Shown in pieces: positions 25,632-34,462 of a DNA stretch of 64,000 nt (position 1 is the first letter of the stretch; the number at the start of each line of letters is the position of its first letter). The notes under the pieces are model-generated. The model was not told the origin of the DNA. It did no database searches and saw only the letters and a list, made by a program, of their open reading frames with translations. The position numbers were made by a program, and so were the translations under genes. The stretch spans positions 6,758,001 to 6,822,000 of the forward strand of contig NZ_AP025739.1 in the NCBI RefSeq assembly GCF_003574315.2. The letters are read 5' to 3'. This DNA is from Capsulimonas corticalis. GTDB lineage: Bacteria; Armatimonadota; Armatimonadia; Armatimonadales; Capsulimonadaceae.

Positions 25632-26603
25632 TCAGTATTCTCCGCGGCTGAGCGCGCGGTCGTAATGGAACAGATCGCGGACGGCTTCGGGAGTATTCTC
25701 TCGCGTCAGGAAATTCGTCCATGTCATGAACCATGTCCAGAGCGGCTGCGCGTCCAGGATCTCCGGCGTGGGAAGCCCACCGACTTCGCCGAGCGCCACC
25801 GGGCGTCCCTCGGCGAGGTCCAGCAAAGTTTCGTACGATTCCGATGTGTATTCACTGCGATAGATATCGGTGGCGAGGATATCGACGTAATCATGTCCGG
25901 GATAGCAATCGGCGTAGGGCAAGTTCTGTGCTCCAAGGCCGTTCGCATTCCAGACCCAGATCAAGTTATCCAGGTGATGCACATTGACAAGGCGATTGTA
26001 AAGCTGCCGGTACAGCGCGGCGTAGCCCTCCGGACCGCCGCGCGCCCCCCACCAGAACCAGGCGCCGTTCATCTCATGGTAGGGACGCCACAGGGCGGGA
26101 ATATCGGCGTCGCGCAGCTGCGTCAAAAATCCGGTGATCGCATCGACATGGCGTGTCCAGCGCTGATAAGTTTCCGTTCCAGGCGTCAGCAAATCGATCC
26201 AGTCAGCGTCGTCCAGCTTGCCCCGGCAGATACTGCCGTCGAAGGTGACGGGCTCATCCTCGGTGGGACGGACCGCGTGCCACATCAGCGTAATAATGGA
26301 GCCGGCGGCGTACTGGAGCCTGGCCTCCTCGACGATCGCGGGACGGAAGTTGACGCCGTCCATATCGCCGTCTTCCGAAAAGCCGAAGTCCTGACCCCAA
26401 ACAGCGGGATACCGGCCGGTGATCGCTTCCGCTTCATCGCTGTACTGCGACATCTCGCGCGGGGTATTGTGCTGGCCGGTCAAAATCCGCCGGCCGGAGA
26501 TCGAATACAGATATTGGAGAAGCTGGCGAGCCTTCGCCGAAGCGGCGGGATTCACCGGCTCGCGAGGCGTCACAATCGGAGAAAGGATGTCTTGAGTGAT
26601 CAT
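25632..26603 (-). CDS. GH26 mannanase-like enzyme without signal peptide
   Basis: 323 residues. Full GH26 domain: RILTGQHNTP, IITLMWHAVRP, ALWRPYHEMNGAWFWWGARG with acid/base E177, and PVALGEVGGLPTPEILD with nucleophile E273. No signal peptide and no binding module, so it is probably cytoplasmic and acts on imported manno-oligosaccharides, in contrast to the secreted paralogue just downstream. The hydrolase pair reads as outside cutter plus inside trimmer. This division of labour is inferred from localisation only. Confidence 0.9.
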   Translation of the reverse strand: MITQDILSPIVTPREPVNPAASAKARQLLQYLYSISGRRILTGQHNTPREMSQYSDEAEAITGRYPAVWGQDFGFSEDGDMDGVNFRPAIVEEARLQYAAGSIITLMWHAVRPTEDEPVTFDGSICRGKLDDADWIDLLTPGTETYQRWTRHVDAITGFLTQLRDADIPALWRPYHEMNGAWFWWGARGGPEGYAALYRQLYNRLVNVHHLDNLIWVWNANGLGAQNLPYADCYPGHDYVDILATDIYRSEYTSESYETLLDLAEGRPVALGEVGGLPTPEILDAQPLWTWFMTWTNFLTRENTPEAVRDLFHYDRALSRGEY

Positions 26604-26683
26604 AAGGGTTTATCTTTTGAGTCCGAAACGCGGGGCGCCGTTTTGTTCAGCGCCGTGAATAAAACATGGAATAAGATAGCACG

Positions 26684-26693
26684 ATGACGTCAT
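26684..26693. promoter_or_regulatory. 10-bp palindrome upstream of GH26 genes
   Basis: ATGACGTCAT is a perfect palindrome 81 bp upstream of the GH26 start, followed by a second ATGTCA half-site. It is a possible operator for a sugar regulator; the evidence is the symmetry and position only. Confidence 0.25.
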
Positions 26694-26823
26694 TATGTCA
26701 ATTATTTTCTGCAAAACCATCATCCATTAATCATTTTCAGAAAATTTTAGCAATAACCCCGAACGATCGAATCTCCGCCGTCCGGATTCTTGAAAAAGCG
26801 CCCGAATCGCCGTTCGATTTCGG

Positions 26824-26829
26824 TATAAT
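26824..26829 (+). promoter_or_regulatory. Candidate -10 box for helicase gene
   Basis: TATAAT 49 bp before the helicase start. No -35 at the right distance, so recognition may need an activator or an extended contact. Confidence 0.35.
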
Positions 26830-26877
26830 GCGTGTTGCTCCCACGCGCCGTTTTGACCATACCTGGACGCTTACCCT

Positions 26878-29025
26878 ATGCAAGTCACTCTCGAAGCCAT
26901 TTCCGACGATTTGAACGCCCTGCGCCGCGCCGCCCTGCTGCCGTCGCTGGAGGCGGGACTGAACGAAGACCAGATGCGGGCCCTTCATCATGGCGAAGGC
27001 CCGGCGCTCGTGCTTGCCGGCGCGGGATCCGGCAAGACGACGGTTTTGACTCGCCGCATCGCGCTGCTGCTCGCGGAAGGCGTCCCGGCGGAAAGCATCT
27101 TCGTCGCCACGTTTACCAAAAAGGCGGCGGACCAGATGGGCGAGCGATTGGCCGCGCTGCTGGGCGAAGGCGGCGAGGCGATCATCGAAAAGCTGTGGAT
27201 CGGGACGTTTCACGCCCACTGTCTGCGTCTTCTGAAAAGCGAGTTCACCACGCTCTACGGCAAGCAAGCCGGATTCTTCCAGATCGCCGATGAGAACTGG
27301 CAGGTGCGGGTCGCCAAGGCGATCCTCGGCGATAAAGATTGGATGGGGCGCGGGCTCCCCTCCCCGCCCTTCGGCCTGAACGTCGCCTTCGACCCCAAAA
27401 GCGCGCTTTCGGCGGTCTCCGCCGTCAAGAATCGGGGCTTCAAAGTCACCGAGGCGGAGCGGGCGTTCCGCGAGCACGAGCCGAACTGGGGCGACGGAAC
27501 GATTCAAACTTTGTGCAAGTTTTGGCGCTGTTACGAACAGGCGAAGCTGGCGAAATTCGACATCCTCGCCAAGAAACCCTCACGCCGTCTGGACTTCGAC
27601 GACCTGCTGGTGGAAACGCTGGAGCTGCTCCAGGAGCAGCCGGAGATCCGGGCGAAGTATCAGGCGAAGTTCCAGTATCTTTTGATCGATGAAACTCAGG
27701 ATACATCCGCCGTCCAATGGGAGATCGCGCGAATCCTGAGCGCCGTCCACCGCAATCTCTTTATCGTCGGCGACGTCGGTCAGGCGATCTATAGCTTCCG
27801 GGGCTGTTCGCCCGAAGCGACGGTCGGGCAGTTCGCGTCGGCGTTTCCCAATGGCGATATCATTCGCCTGCCGGCGAACTATCGCAGCTCGGCCACGATC
27901 GTTCGGGTCGCGAATGAGCTGATCGGCAACTCGGGGATGGACAGCCGGTATCGCCTGGAGATGGCCTCCACGCGCGACCACGGCGCGGAGCCGGTCACGC
28001 TGGAGCATGAAGACGCCGAGGGGGAAGCGAAGCACGTCGCCGAGTCGCTGAAGGCGCACAAAGATTCCGGCGAGTCGCTCAAAGACTGCGCCGTACTGTT
28101 CCGCACCAACGCGTATTCGCGCGCTTTGGAAGAGGCGTTTGTCGCGAACGGCGTGCCGTATGTGCTGGAAGGCGCGCTGGGGTTCTATGGACGCAAAGAA
28201 GTGCGGGATCTGGTCGCGTTCCTGCAGCTGAGCGTCGAACGCGACAGTCCCGCCGCTGACGAAGCCGTCAAGCGCGTCATCAACGTCGCCTCCAAATCCT
28301 ACGGCAAGCCCACCCACTATCTCGGCGGCGCGTTCATCGCCGAACTGGAGACTCAGGCGGCGCGCCACGGCTGGTCTCTCTATAAGACTTTGACCAACGG
28401 CCAGTTCAAGACCTGGCAGGGCCTCGCCGTACGCGACTTCCGCGAGATGGTGAAACAAGTGGCGCAGGCGGGCGAGAGCGCCGAAGCGAGGATGCGCAAG
28501 GCGCGGGAGATCGGCTATGACGACTGGCTGCTGCGTGAGGAAGGCCACGTCGAGGACGAGGGCAACTCCCGCCTGGACAACTTAGAGGAGCTGTGCGTCT
28601 CATGCGCCGCGTTCCCCACGGCTCAGGACTTCCTGAACTTCGTCGCCGCTCAGAACAAAGCGACCGAGAATGTGGAGGCGGGCGACGCCGTGGAGATGAT
28701 GACGATCCACCGCGCCAAGGGCCTGGAATGGCCGATCGTCTTCGTCGTCGGCTTCGCCTTCGGCATGATCCCTCACCACCGAAGTCTGCGCTGGTTCGAC
28801 GAGGAAAAGACACAGCTTCAAGGGGACAGCATCGAAGAAGAACGCCGCCTGGCGTATGTCGCGATCACCCGCGCCAAAGAACACGTCACCCTCAGCTGGC
28901 CGCTCCAGCACCAGACCCGCGTCCTCTCCCGATCGCCGTTCTTAAAAGAAATGGTTTCGCTGCTCGCGATGCCGGAGCGTGTGGTGAAAAAGGTCGAGAC
29001 AGAGGACGCCGAAGAGACGGCTTGA
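26878..29025 (+). CDS. UvrD/Rep-type superfamily 1 DNA helicase
   Basis: 715 residues, ATP-dependent 3'-5' DNA unwinding in repair or replication restart. Motifs in order: Q motif and Walker A LAGAGSGKTTVLTRRIALLL (about 46-65), Ia FVATFTKKAADQMGERL, II LLIDETQDTSAVQWEIAR (about 266-283; DETQ instead of DEFQ or DEYQ), III IVGDVGQAIYSFRG, IV RLPANYRSS, V MTIHRAKGLEWPIVFVVG, VI EERRLAYVAITRAKEHV. Length and order fit UvrD/PcrA, though a little longer than Rep and lacking the usual C-terminal Tudor-like tail. Transcribed alone, divergent from the GH26 genes. Confidence 0.93.
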   Translation: MQVTLEAISDDLNALRRAALLPSLEAGLNEDQMRALHHGEGPALVLAGAGSGKTTVLTRRIALLLAEGVPAESIFVATFTKKAADQMGERLAALLGEGGEAIIEKLWIGTFHAHCLRLLKSEFTTLYGKQAGFFQIADENWQVRVAKAILGDKDWMGRGLPSPPFGLNVAFDPKSALSAVSAVKNRGFKVTEAERAFREHEPNWGDGTIQTLCKFWRCYEQAKLAKFDILAKKPSRRLDFDDLLVETLELLQEQPEIRAKYQAKFQYLLIDETQDTSAVQWEIARILSAVHRNLFIVGDVGQAIYSFRGCSPEATVGQFASAFPNGDIIRLPANYRSSATIVRVANELIGNSGMDSRYRLEMASTRDHGAEPVTLEHEDAEGEAKHVAESLKAHKDSGESLKDCAVLFRTNAYSRALEEAFVANGVPYVLEGALGFYGRKEVRDLVAFLQLSVERDSPAADEAVKRVINVASKSYGKPTHYLGGAFIAELETQAARHGWSLYKTLTNGQFKTWQGLAVRDFREMVKQVAQAGESAEARMRKAREIGYDDWLLREEGHVEDEGNSRLDNLEELCVSCAAFPTAQDFLNFVAAQNKATENVEAGDAVEMMTIHRAKGLEWPIVFVVGFAFGMIPHHRSLRWFDEEKTQLQGDSIEEERRLAYVAITRAKEHVTLSWPLQHQTRVLSRSPFLKEMVSLLAMPERVVKKVETEDAEETA

Positions 29026-29111
29026 TCTTTGTTGAACGCTCGCCTCTGGCCATACAAGTGAAGCTTGTGGGACACGGAGCCGAGCGTTTTCAACAATAAT
29101 CAGCAGCAATT

Positions 29112-30134
29112 CTATGCCGATCGCCCGATGGGCGCCGTACTTTCCCGCACCACCAGCTCCGGCTGCAAGAGCTGCCGCATCTCCACGCTTTCTTTCCCGT
29201 CGATAACACGCGCCAAGGTCCTCGCCGCAGCGGCGCCCATGGCGGCGAGCGGCTGGCGGATCGTTGTCAGCGCCGGCGTGACGAGCGCGGCCGACGGCGC
29301 GTCGTCGTAACCGATGATGGAAAGATCGCCGGGAACTCGCAAGCCCATATCCTTGGCGGCGCGCAGCGCGGCCACCGCGATATTGTCGTTGGCGGCGAAC
29401 AGCGCCGTCGGGCGTTCAGGGCGCTCCAGCAGCGCGGCGCAGGCCTCCGCCGCTCCGCCGCCGTCGTAGTCGGCGGAACGGATCGCATCGGCGGGCATTT
29501 CCAGCCCACGCGCCGCCATCTCCGTCAGAAAGCCGCCCAGCCGGTGCCGCGTGCTCACATGGTTCTCGTTGCCCTGGATATAGGCGATCCGGCGATGCCC
29601 CAGATCGGCGAGATGCGCGACCGCGAGCGATGCTCCCATGCGGTCGTCCACATCCACCGAAGGCACGCCCGCAACTTCGATAGCGGAGACCGTCACCAGC
29701 GGCACGGACAGCGAGGAAAGCGCGGCCAGTATATCGGAATCCGTCGGCGGGACGATCAGCAAAAGTCCATCCGTGCGACGATCCCGAAAGACCGGCGACG
29801 ATTCGCGCGCCCCGCGCCAGTGGTGCGTATACAGCGTCACATTCTGCTGCGCCTCTTCGGCCGCGGCGAGGATTCCCTGCATAATCCCCAGGATATAGCT
29901 ATTCGTCGCGATCTCGCTCGCCGACACCAACGCGGAGACCACGCCGATCGTATCGGTGCGCCGCCGCACGAGCGCCTGCGCGGTGGTATTCGGGTAGTAA
30001 TTGAGATCCTGCGCCGCCCGCAGCACCTTTTCGCGCACAGCGGCGCTGACGGGGCGATTGGCGTTGGTAAGGACGTTCGAGACCGTGGAAATAGCGACGC
30101 CGCTGGCGCGCGCGACATCATGAATCGTAACCAT
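29112..30134 (-). CDS. LacI family transcriptional regulator
   Basis: 340 residues from ATG 30134. The start is fixed by the LacI headpiece MVTIHDVARASGVAISTVSN, followed by the hinge VLRAAQDLNYYPNTTAQALV. Residues about 60-335 are the periplasmic-binding-like effector domain (TIGVVSALVSASEIAT, DGLLLIVPP, HRRIAYIQGNENHVSTRHRL, FAANDNIAVAALRAAKDMGL, IIGYDDAPSAALVTPALTTI). Upstream in-frame codons would add 37 residues unrelated to the family. Sugar ligand unknown; the nearest hydrolase genes are the GH26 pair 2.5 kb away across the helicase gene, a plausible but unproven target. Confidence 0.93.
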   Translation of the reverse strand: MVTIHDVARASGVAISTVSNVLTNANRPVSAAVREKVLRAAQDLNYYPNTTAQALVRRRTDTIGVVSALVSASEIATNSYILGIMQGILAAAEEAQQNVTLYTHHWRGARESSPVFRDRRTDGLLLIVPPTDSDILAALSSLSVPLVTVSAIEVAGVPSVDVDDRMGASLAVAHLADLGHRRIAYIQGNENHVSTRHRLGGFLTEMAARGLEMPADAIRSADYDGGGAAEACAALLERPERPTALFAANDNIAVAALRAAKDMGLRVPGDLSIIGYDDAPSAALVTPALTTIRQPLAAMGAAAARTLARVIDGKESVEMRQLLQPELVVRESTAPIGRSA

Positions 30135-30202
30135 AGGGTTATCATAGCGGACGCAGGGAAGCGTTGTCAATTTTTGAGTAAAACTGGCGACCGTGATGAA
30201 CG

Positions 30203-30236
30203 AAAAAAGCGCGCTGGAAGGAAGTTTCCAGCGCGC
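30203..30236 (-). terminator. Rho-independent terminator of the downstream pilin/repeat paralogue
   Basis: 11-bp stem 30209-30219/30226-30236, six-nt loop, then a run of six T on the minus strand (30203-30208). It lies 27 bp after the stop of the gene at 30263. Confidence 0.88.
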
Positions 30237-30262
30237 CAAAGCCAAACCGACGGATCAAGCCG

Positions 30263-32200
30263 TTAGAAAGGCGAGAAGTCGTGTGTGCTGAGCACCGATC
30301 CCGCCGACGTCAGCACACGGAGCCGTCCGCTTCCCGTGGCGCTGGTCCACAGAATACGCAGATTGCCGTCCGCGCCCACGCCCAGATCACGCGCCGTCCA
30401 GCCCGCATCCACGCCCAGATCCAGATGGTTCACCAGCGTGTTTTGCGAGTTGTAGGCGTCCAGCGTCGTGGCGCCCGTGGTTCCCGCCCAGAGCAGCCAG
30501 GTGACATTGTTCGGATCCACCGTGGTCGCCACGAGCTGACGGGTATGGTTCACACGCAGCGAGAGAGCGCTCTGGTAAACGGCTGAAGACGAAAGACGCC
30601 ACAGCGCCACATCATCCCCCGGCTGCTTCCAGCCCACCGTCAGCGCATTGTCGGCGCCAGCAGCAATAACCGCGTCACTGATCCCCGTGAAGGGACCGAA
30701 ACGCACGTCGCTCGTGTAATCTCCCGCCGCCGACATCTGCCAGATCGCCCAGCTCTTGTCATAGCGCCTCCAGAGCAGACGAGGCAGTCCATTGCCGCCC
30801 ACAGCCACGCCTTTGACCCCCCAACCGTCATACGGCCCAAACTGCGATTTCTGGACCACTCCACCTCGCACATTCACGCCAAGCACTGTCGCCGAGTTCG
30901 GTGTGCTAAACAGAAGCGTACTCATGCCCGAAGGAGCTGTTACAATTCCACGCGCGGTTCCCAATCCGGAGCCCAAATAACCGCGCCACTGCTCATCGCC
31001 TGACAGAGACAAAAATGAAAGCACCGCTTGTCCGTCGGCACGCCCCCACAATAAGCGTGTCTCGTTGTCCGCGCCGACGGAAATATGGATGGGAATACAG
31101 GAGTAGCGTGTGCTAACACGACCATCCGCCGTTAGAGTGTTGAAAGAGCCGTCTGGATTGACCGCCCGGTCTTTCGCCATCCAAAACATCGAAGGGGCAT
31201 CTAAACTTGCAAGAGACCGACCACTTAAACTCGCGTTCAGCAGATAGTTCTGTCCCGTATTGGGATTTATGAAAATACTTGGGTTGCGCGTATATGGGCC
31301 AACTGCGGTTTCGAAAGCAGGTTCGTTTTGAAATGACGGATAAAACTCATCATAGTCCTGAACATACTGCGTAACTCCAAAGCCGATCTGCCTCAAATTA
31401 GCCGTATCGGCCGCACCGGGATCTGAAGCAGTTGGAGCAGGAGTAACATGTCCATCAGCATAACCAATTGTTTTTACTCCATTAGAGTGTGCAATGGCAT
31501 CTTGCATCACAATCGTTGTAGTAGGACTCGCGATGGAGGGGAAGGCCACATAGCTCAGACTCGCATTAAACACGTAAGGCTGCCCAGTGGCGGGGCAAAT
31601 GAACATACGAGCACTCGTTACATACGGCATTAATGCCGTCTTTGCGTGATCCGGCGAGTCCAGCAATGGATAACGTTCGTCGTTATCCTGCACATATTGC
31701 AGGACCGCAAGGGAAATCGCCTTGACATGGTCTACACAGAGCTGGTCTGGATCGCCTGCCTCAACGCCGCCTTGCTCGACATGTCCGTCGAGGAAACCCA
31801 CTGTGGATTTATGGCTGGGGTGCGGCGCGGCGTCCTGGAAGACGATCGTTGTATCTTCCGTCGCTCGATATTCGAAAATGCTGTGTCCGCTGATTGCGGG
31901 GTTTGGAACGTACGCAAGATGTGTTGCGGGGCAGGTGAAAGCGGACGTACGCCCGACATACGGCAGTAAGGCCGCCTGAAAATGCGCTTGTGTGTCGGTC
32001 GCGGGAAGAAATCCGTCCCAGTCCTGAGCATACTGCGCCACCGCCAGCGCAAGCGGCTTGGCGTTTGCCAAACACGCATCATCAGGCGCGAAGCCCGGCG
32101 ATGGCGATGGCGTCAATCCTTTCGCCAGCACGGGCGCCAAGATCGCCGTAACGATCGCTCCGGCGGCGATCACGGCGGCGTTGCGAAACAGTTTTTCCAT
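30263..32200 (-). CDS. Three pilin-like modules plus C-terminal repeat domain, paralogue 1
   Basis: 645 residues from ATG 32200, the same length as its neighbour. A membrane/signal helix (NAAVIAAGAIVTAILAPVLA) opens the protein. Three modules follow, each with the core of DUF1559-type pilins: LALAVAQYAQDWDGFLP, ISLAVLQYVQDNDERYP and IGFGVTQYVQDYDEFYP; the first two have the C-terminal DGHVEQGG and DGHVTPA motifs. The helix and its end (ILAPVLAKG) resemble [10 protein letters not shown] of true prepilins, but the FTLIELL processing site is absent. From about residue 395 to the end there is a beta-strand repeat domain (LLWGRADGQAVLSFLSLSGD, LLWRRYDKSWAIWQMSAAGD, VGWKQPGDDVALWRLSSSA), likely a propeller. 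Function unknown; probably exported or membrane-anchored. Confidence 0.8.
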   Translation of the reverse strand: MEKLFRNAAVIAAGAIVTAILAPVLAKGLTPSPSPGFAPDDACLANAKPLALAVAQYAQDWDGFLPATDTQAHFQAALLPYVGRTSAFTCPATHLAYVPNPAISGHSIFEYRATEDTTIVFQDAAPHPSHKSTVGFLDGHVEQGGVEAGDPDQLCVDHVKAISLAVLQYVQDNDERYPLLDSPDHAKTALMPYVTSARMFICPATGQPYVFNASLSYVAFPSIASPTTTIVMQDAIAHSNGVKTIGYADGHVTPAPTASDPGAADTANLRQIGFGVTQYVQDYDEFYPSFQNEPAFETAVGPYTRNPSIFINPNTGQNYLLNASLSGRSLASLDAPSMFWMAKDRAVNPDGSFNTLTADGRVSTRYSCIPIHISVGADNETRLLWGRADGQAVLSFLSLSGDEQWRGYLGSGLGTARGIVTAPSGMSTLLFSTPNSATVLGVNVRGGVVQKSQFGPYDGWGVKGVAVGGNGLPRLLWRRYDKSWAIWQMSAAGDYTSDVRFGPFTGISDAVIAAGADNALTVGWKQPGDDVALWRLSSSAVYQSALSLRVNHTRQLVATTVDPNNVTWLLWAGTTGATTLDAYNSQNTLVNHLDLGVDAGWTARDLGVGADGNLRILWTSATGSGRLRVLTSAGSVLSTHDFSPF

Positions 32201-32258
32201 AGGGGGCCCTTTAATCATCTTTGATTCTACACACAGTCGGATTGAGAGCAACCTTGGC

Positions 32259-32289
32259 GCATCAGCGGATGGTTAGAATCCGCTGATGC
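32259..32289. terminator. Hairpin between the two paralogues
   Basis: GCGCATCAGCGGAT and ATCCGCTGATGCGC are perfect 14-bp arms separated by three bases (GGT to AGA zone near 32272). It sits between the stop of paralogue 2 and the start of paralogue 1. No clear T-run follows on the minus strand, so attenuation rather than full termination is possible. Confidence 0.5.
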
Positions 32290-32299
32290 GCGAGGGAGA

Positions 32300-34237
32300 T
32301 TAAAAGGCAGCGAAGTCGTGCGTGCTGAACACCGATCCCGCCGGCGTCAGCACACGGAGCCGTCCGCTTCCCGTGGCGCTGGTCCACAGAATACGCAGAT
32401 TGCCGTCCGCGCCGACGCCCAGATCACGCGCCGTCCAGCCCGCATCCACGCCCAGATCCAGATGGTTCACCAGCGTGTTTTGCGAGTTGTAGGCGTCCAG
32501 CGTCGTGGTGCCCGTAGTTCCCGCCCAGAGCAGCCAGGTGACATTGTTCGGATCCACCGTGGTCGCCACGAGCTGACGGGTATGGTTCACACGCAGCGAG
32601 AGAGCGCTCTGGTAAACGGCTGAAGACGAAAGACGCCACAGCGCCACATCATCCCCCGGCTGCTTCCAGCCCACCGTCAGCGCATTGTCGGCGCCAGCAG
32701 CAATAACCGCGTCACTGATCCCCGTGAAAGGACCGAAACGCACGTCGCTCGTATAATCTCCCGCCGCCGACATCTGCCAGATCGCCCAGCTCTTGTCATA
32801 GCGGCTCCACAGCAGACGAGGCAACCCGTTACCGCCCACGGCAACACCCTTAGCCTGCCAGCCAGCGTAAGGCCCAAACTGTGATTTCTGCACTACGTTG
32901 CCCCGTGCGTTGATGCCAAGCACCGTTGCTGAGCTTGGCGAGCTAAACAAGAGCGTGCTCATTCCCGAAGGAGCAGTCACAATTCCACGCGCGGTTCCCA
33001 GCCCCGCACCCAAATAACCGCGCCATTGTTCATCGCCCGTCGGCGAGAGGAAGGAAAGCACAGCTTGCCCGTCGCCACGCCCCCAGAGTAAACGCGTGTC
33101 GTTGTCTGCGCCAACGGAAATATGGGTGGGAATACTGGAGTAACGTGTAAGAACATGAGCATCCGCCATCAGAGTATTGAAAGAGCCATCCGGGTTAACC
33201 GATCGGTCTTTCGCCAGCCATGTTTGTGCAGGACTGGCAATATTCCCATAAAAAACACCGCTGAGAGCGCTGTTATAGACATAGTACTCACCAGTATTGG
33301 GATTCGTAAAGACCGTTGGGTCGACAACATATGGCAGAACCAGCGTCTCGATTGTCGGCTCACTGGTCAGCGGCGGGAGCTTCTCATCGTAATCCTGAGT
33401 ATATTGCAGCAGACCTAAACCCAGCCGTCTCATATTCTTAGCATCGGCGTCGCCTGGACTGGTTGGCGTAGGCGCCGGTGTAACATGGCCGTCTGCGTAA
33501 CCGATCGTGGTGACTCCGTCGGAATGCGTCACCGAATCCTGAACAACGACGACGGCGCCTGGGTGAGCGATCGAAGTGTAGTTGACATAGCTAAGGTTCG
33601 AATTGAATTTATACGGGGCGCCGGTCGAAGGACATGTAAATAAGCTGCTGTCTTTTGCGTATGGCATCAAAGCCGCTTGCGCATGGCTTGCGGTATCCAG
33701 CAAAGGATACTGCAAGTCATTGTCCTGTACATATTCCAGCATCGCAAGACTGAGCTGCCTGATCTGGGATCCGCAAGCAATATCAGGATTACTATCGGCT
33801 GTCACACCGCCTTGCTCGACATGCCCGTCAAGGAATGTGACGGTGGATTTGTGATTGGCGTGCGACGCCGTATCCTGAAATACAGCAACGGTTCGCGGCG
33901 TATTGAACTCGGCCAGCGAGTGACCGCCTATCGCCGGATTGGGCTGATACGCCAGATGAGTCGCCGGACATATGAACGCGGACTTATTGGCGAGATACGG
34001 AGAAACCGCCGTTTGAAAATGCGAGATTGTATCGGTCGGCGGAAGTGTTTCGTCATTATCTTGCAGGTATTGCTCGACCGCAACAAATAAAAGGCGAGAG
34101 TTGCCGACACACGCATCGTCAGGCGCGAAGCCTGGAGCGGGGGTCGGGGTCAGCCCTTTCGCCAGCACTGGCGCCAGGATCGCCGTGACGATTGCTCCAG
34201 CGGCGATCACGGCGGCGTTGCGAAACAGTTTTTCCAT
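32300..34237 (-). CDS. Three pilin-like modules plus C-terminal repeat domain, paralogue 2
   Basis: 645 residues, tandem duplicate of the gene at 30263 with a 99-bp gap. Same N-terminal helix, same three modules (LLFVAVEQYLQDNDETLPP, LSLAMLEYVQDNDLQYPLLD, LGLGLLQYTQDYDEKLPPL) and same C-terminal repeat domain. The last 260 or so residues are nearly identical between the two, while modules 1-3 have diverged considerably. SD AAAGGA precedes the ATG. The gap to the first paralogue contains the plus-strand-read hairpin GCGCATCAGCGGAT..ATCCGCTGATGCGC (32259-32289), probably a terminator or attenuator. No homologue with known function is recognised. Confidence 0.8.
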   Translation of the reverse strand: MEKLFRNAAVIAAGAIVTAILAPVLAKGLTPTPAPGFAPDDACVGNSRLLFVAVEQYLQDNDETLPPTDTISHFQTAVSPYLANKSAFICPATHLAYQPNPAIGGHSLAEFNTPRTVAVFQDTASHANHKSTVTFLDGHVEQGGVTADSNPDIACGSQIRQLSLAMLEYVQDNDLQYPLLDTASHAQAALMPYAKDSSLFTCPSTGAPYKFNSNLSYVNYTSIAHPGAVVVVQDSVTHSDGVTTIGYADGHVTPAPTPTSPGDADAKNMRRLGLGLLQYTQDYDEKLPPLTSEPTIETLVLPYVVDPTVFTNPNTGEYYVYNSALSGVFYGNIASPAQTWLAKDRSVNPDGSFNTLMADAHVLTRYSSIPTHISVGADNDTRLLWGRGDGQAVLSFLSPTGDEQWRGYLGAGLGTARGIVTAPSGMSTLLFSSPSSATVLGINARGNVVQKSQFGPYAGWQAKGVAVGGNGLPRLLWSRYDKSWAIWQMSAAGDYTSDVRFGPFTGISDAVIAAGADNALTVGWKQPGDDVALWRLSSSAVYQSALSLRVNHTRQLVATTVDPNNVTWLLWAGTTGTTTLDAYNSQNTLVNHLDLGVDAGWTARDLGVGADGNLRILWTSATGSGRLRVLTPAGSVFSTHDFAAF

Positions 34238-34462
34238 AAGGGGTCCTTTGGTCGGCTTTGATCCTGTGCTCGGTCAAATAAGGGTGGGGGCGTGTTTACC
34301 TGTTTCCTAGTATACCGCTGGGACGGAGTCTCTGAACCGAGAAGTGGGTAACCTTAATGAAGATTTAACATAAAATCTCACTAAGCGAGAAACAAAGGAT
34401 TTCGTTTGGACCGTGATGAAACTTAGGGTTTAGGGAACCGTCCTGAAAGGATTGACCGAGAT

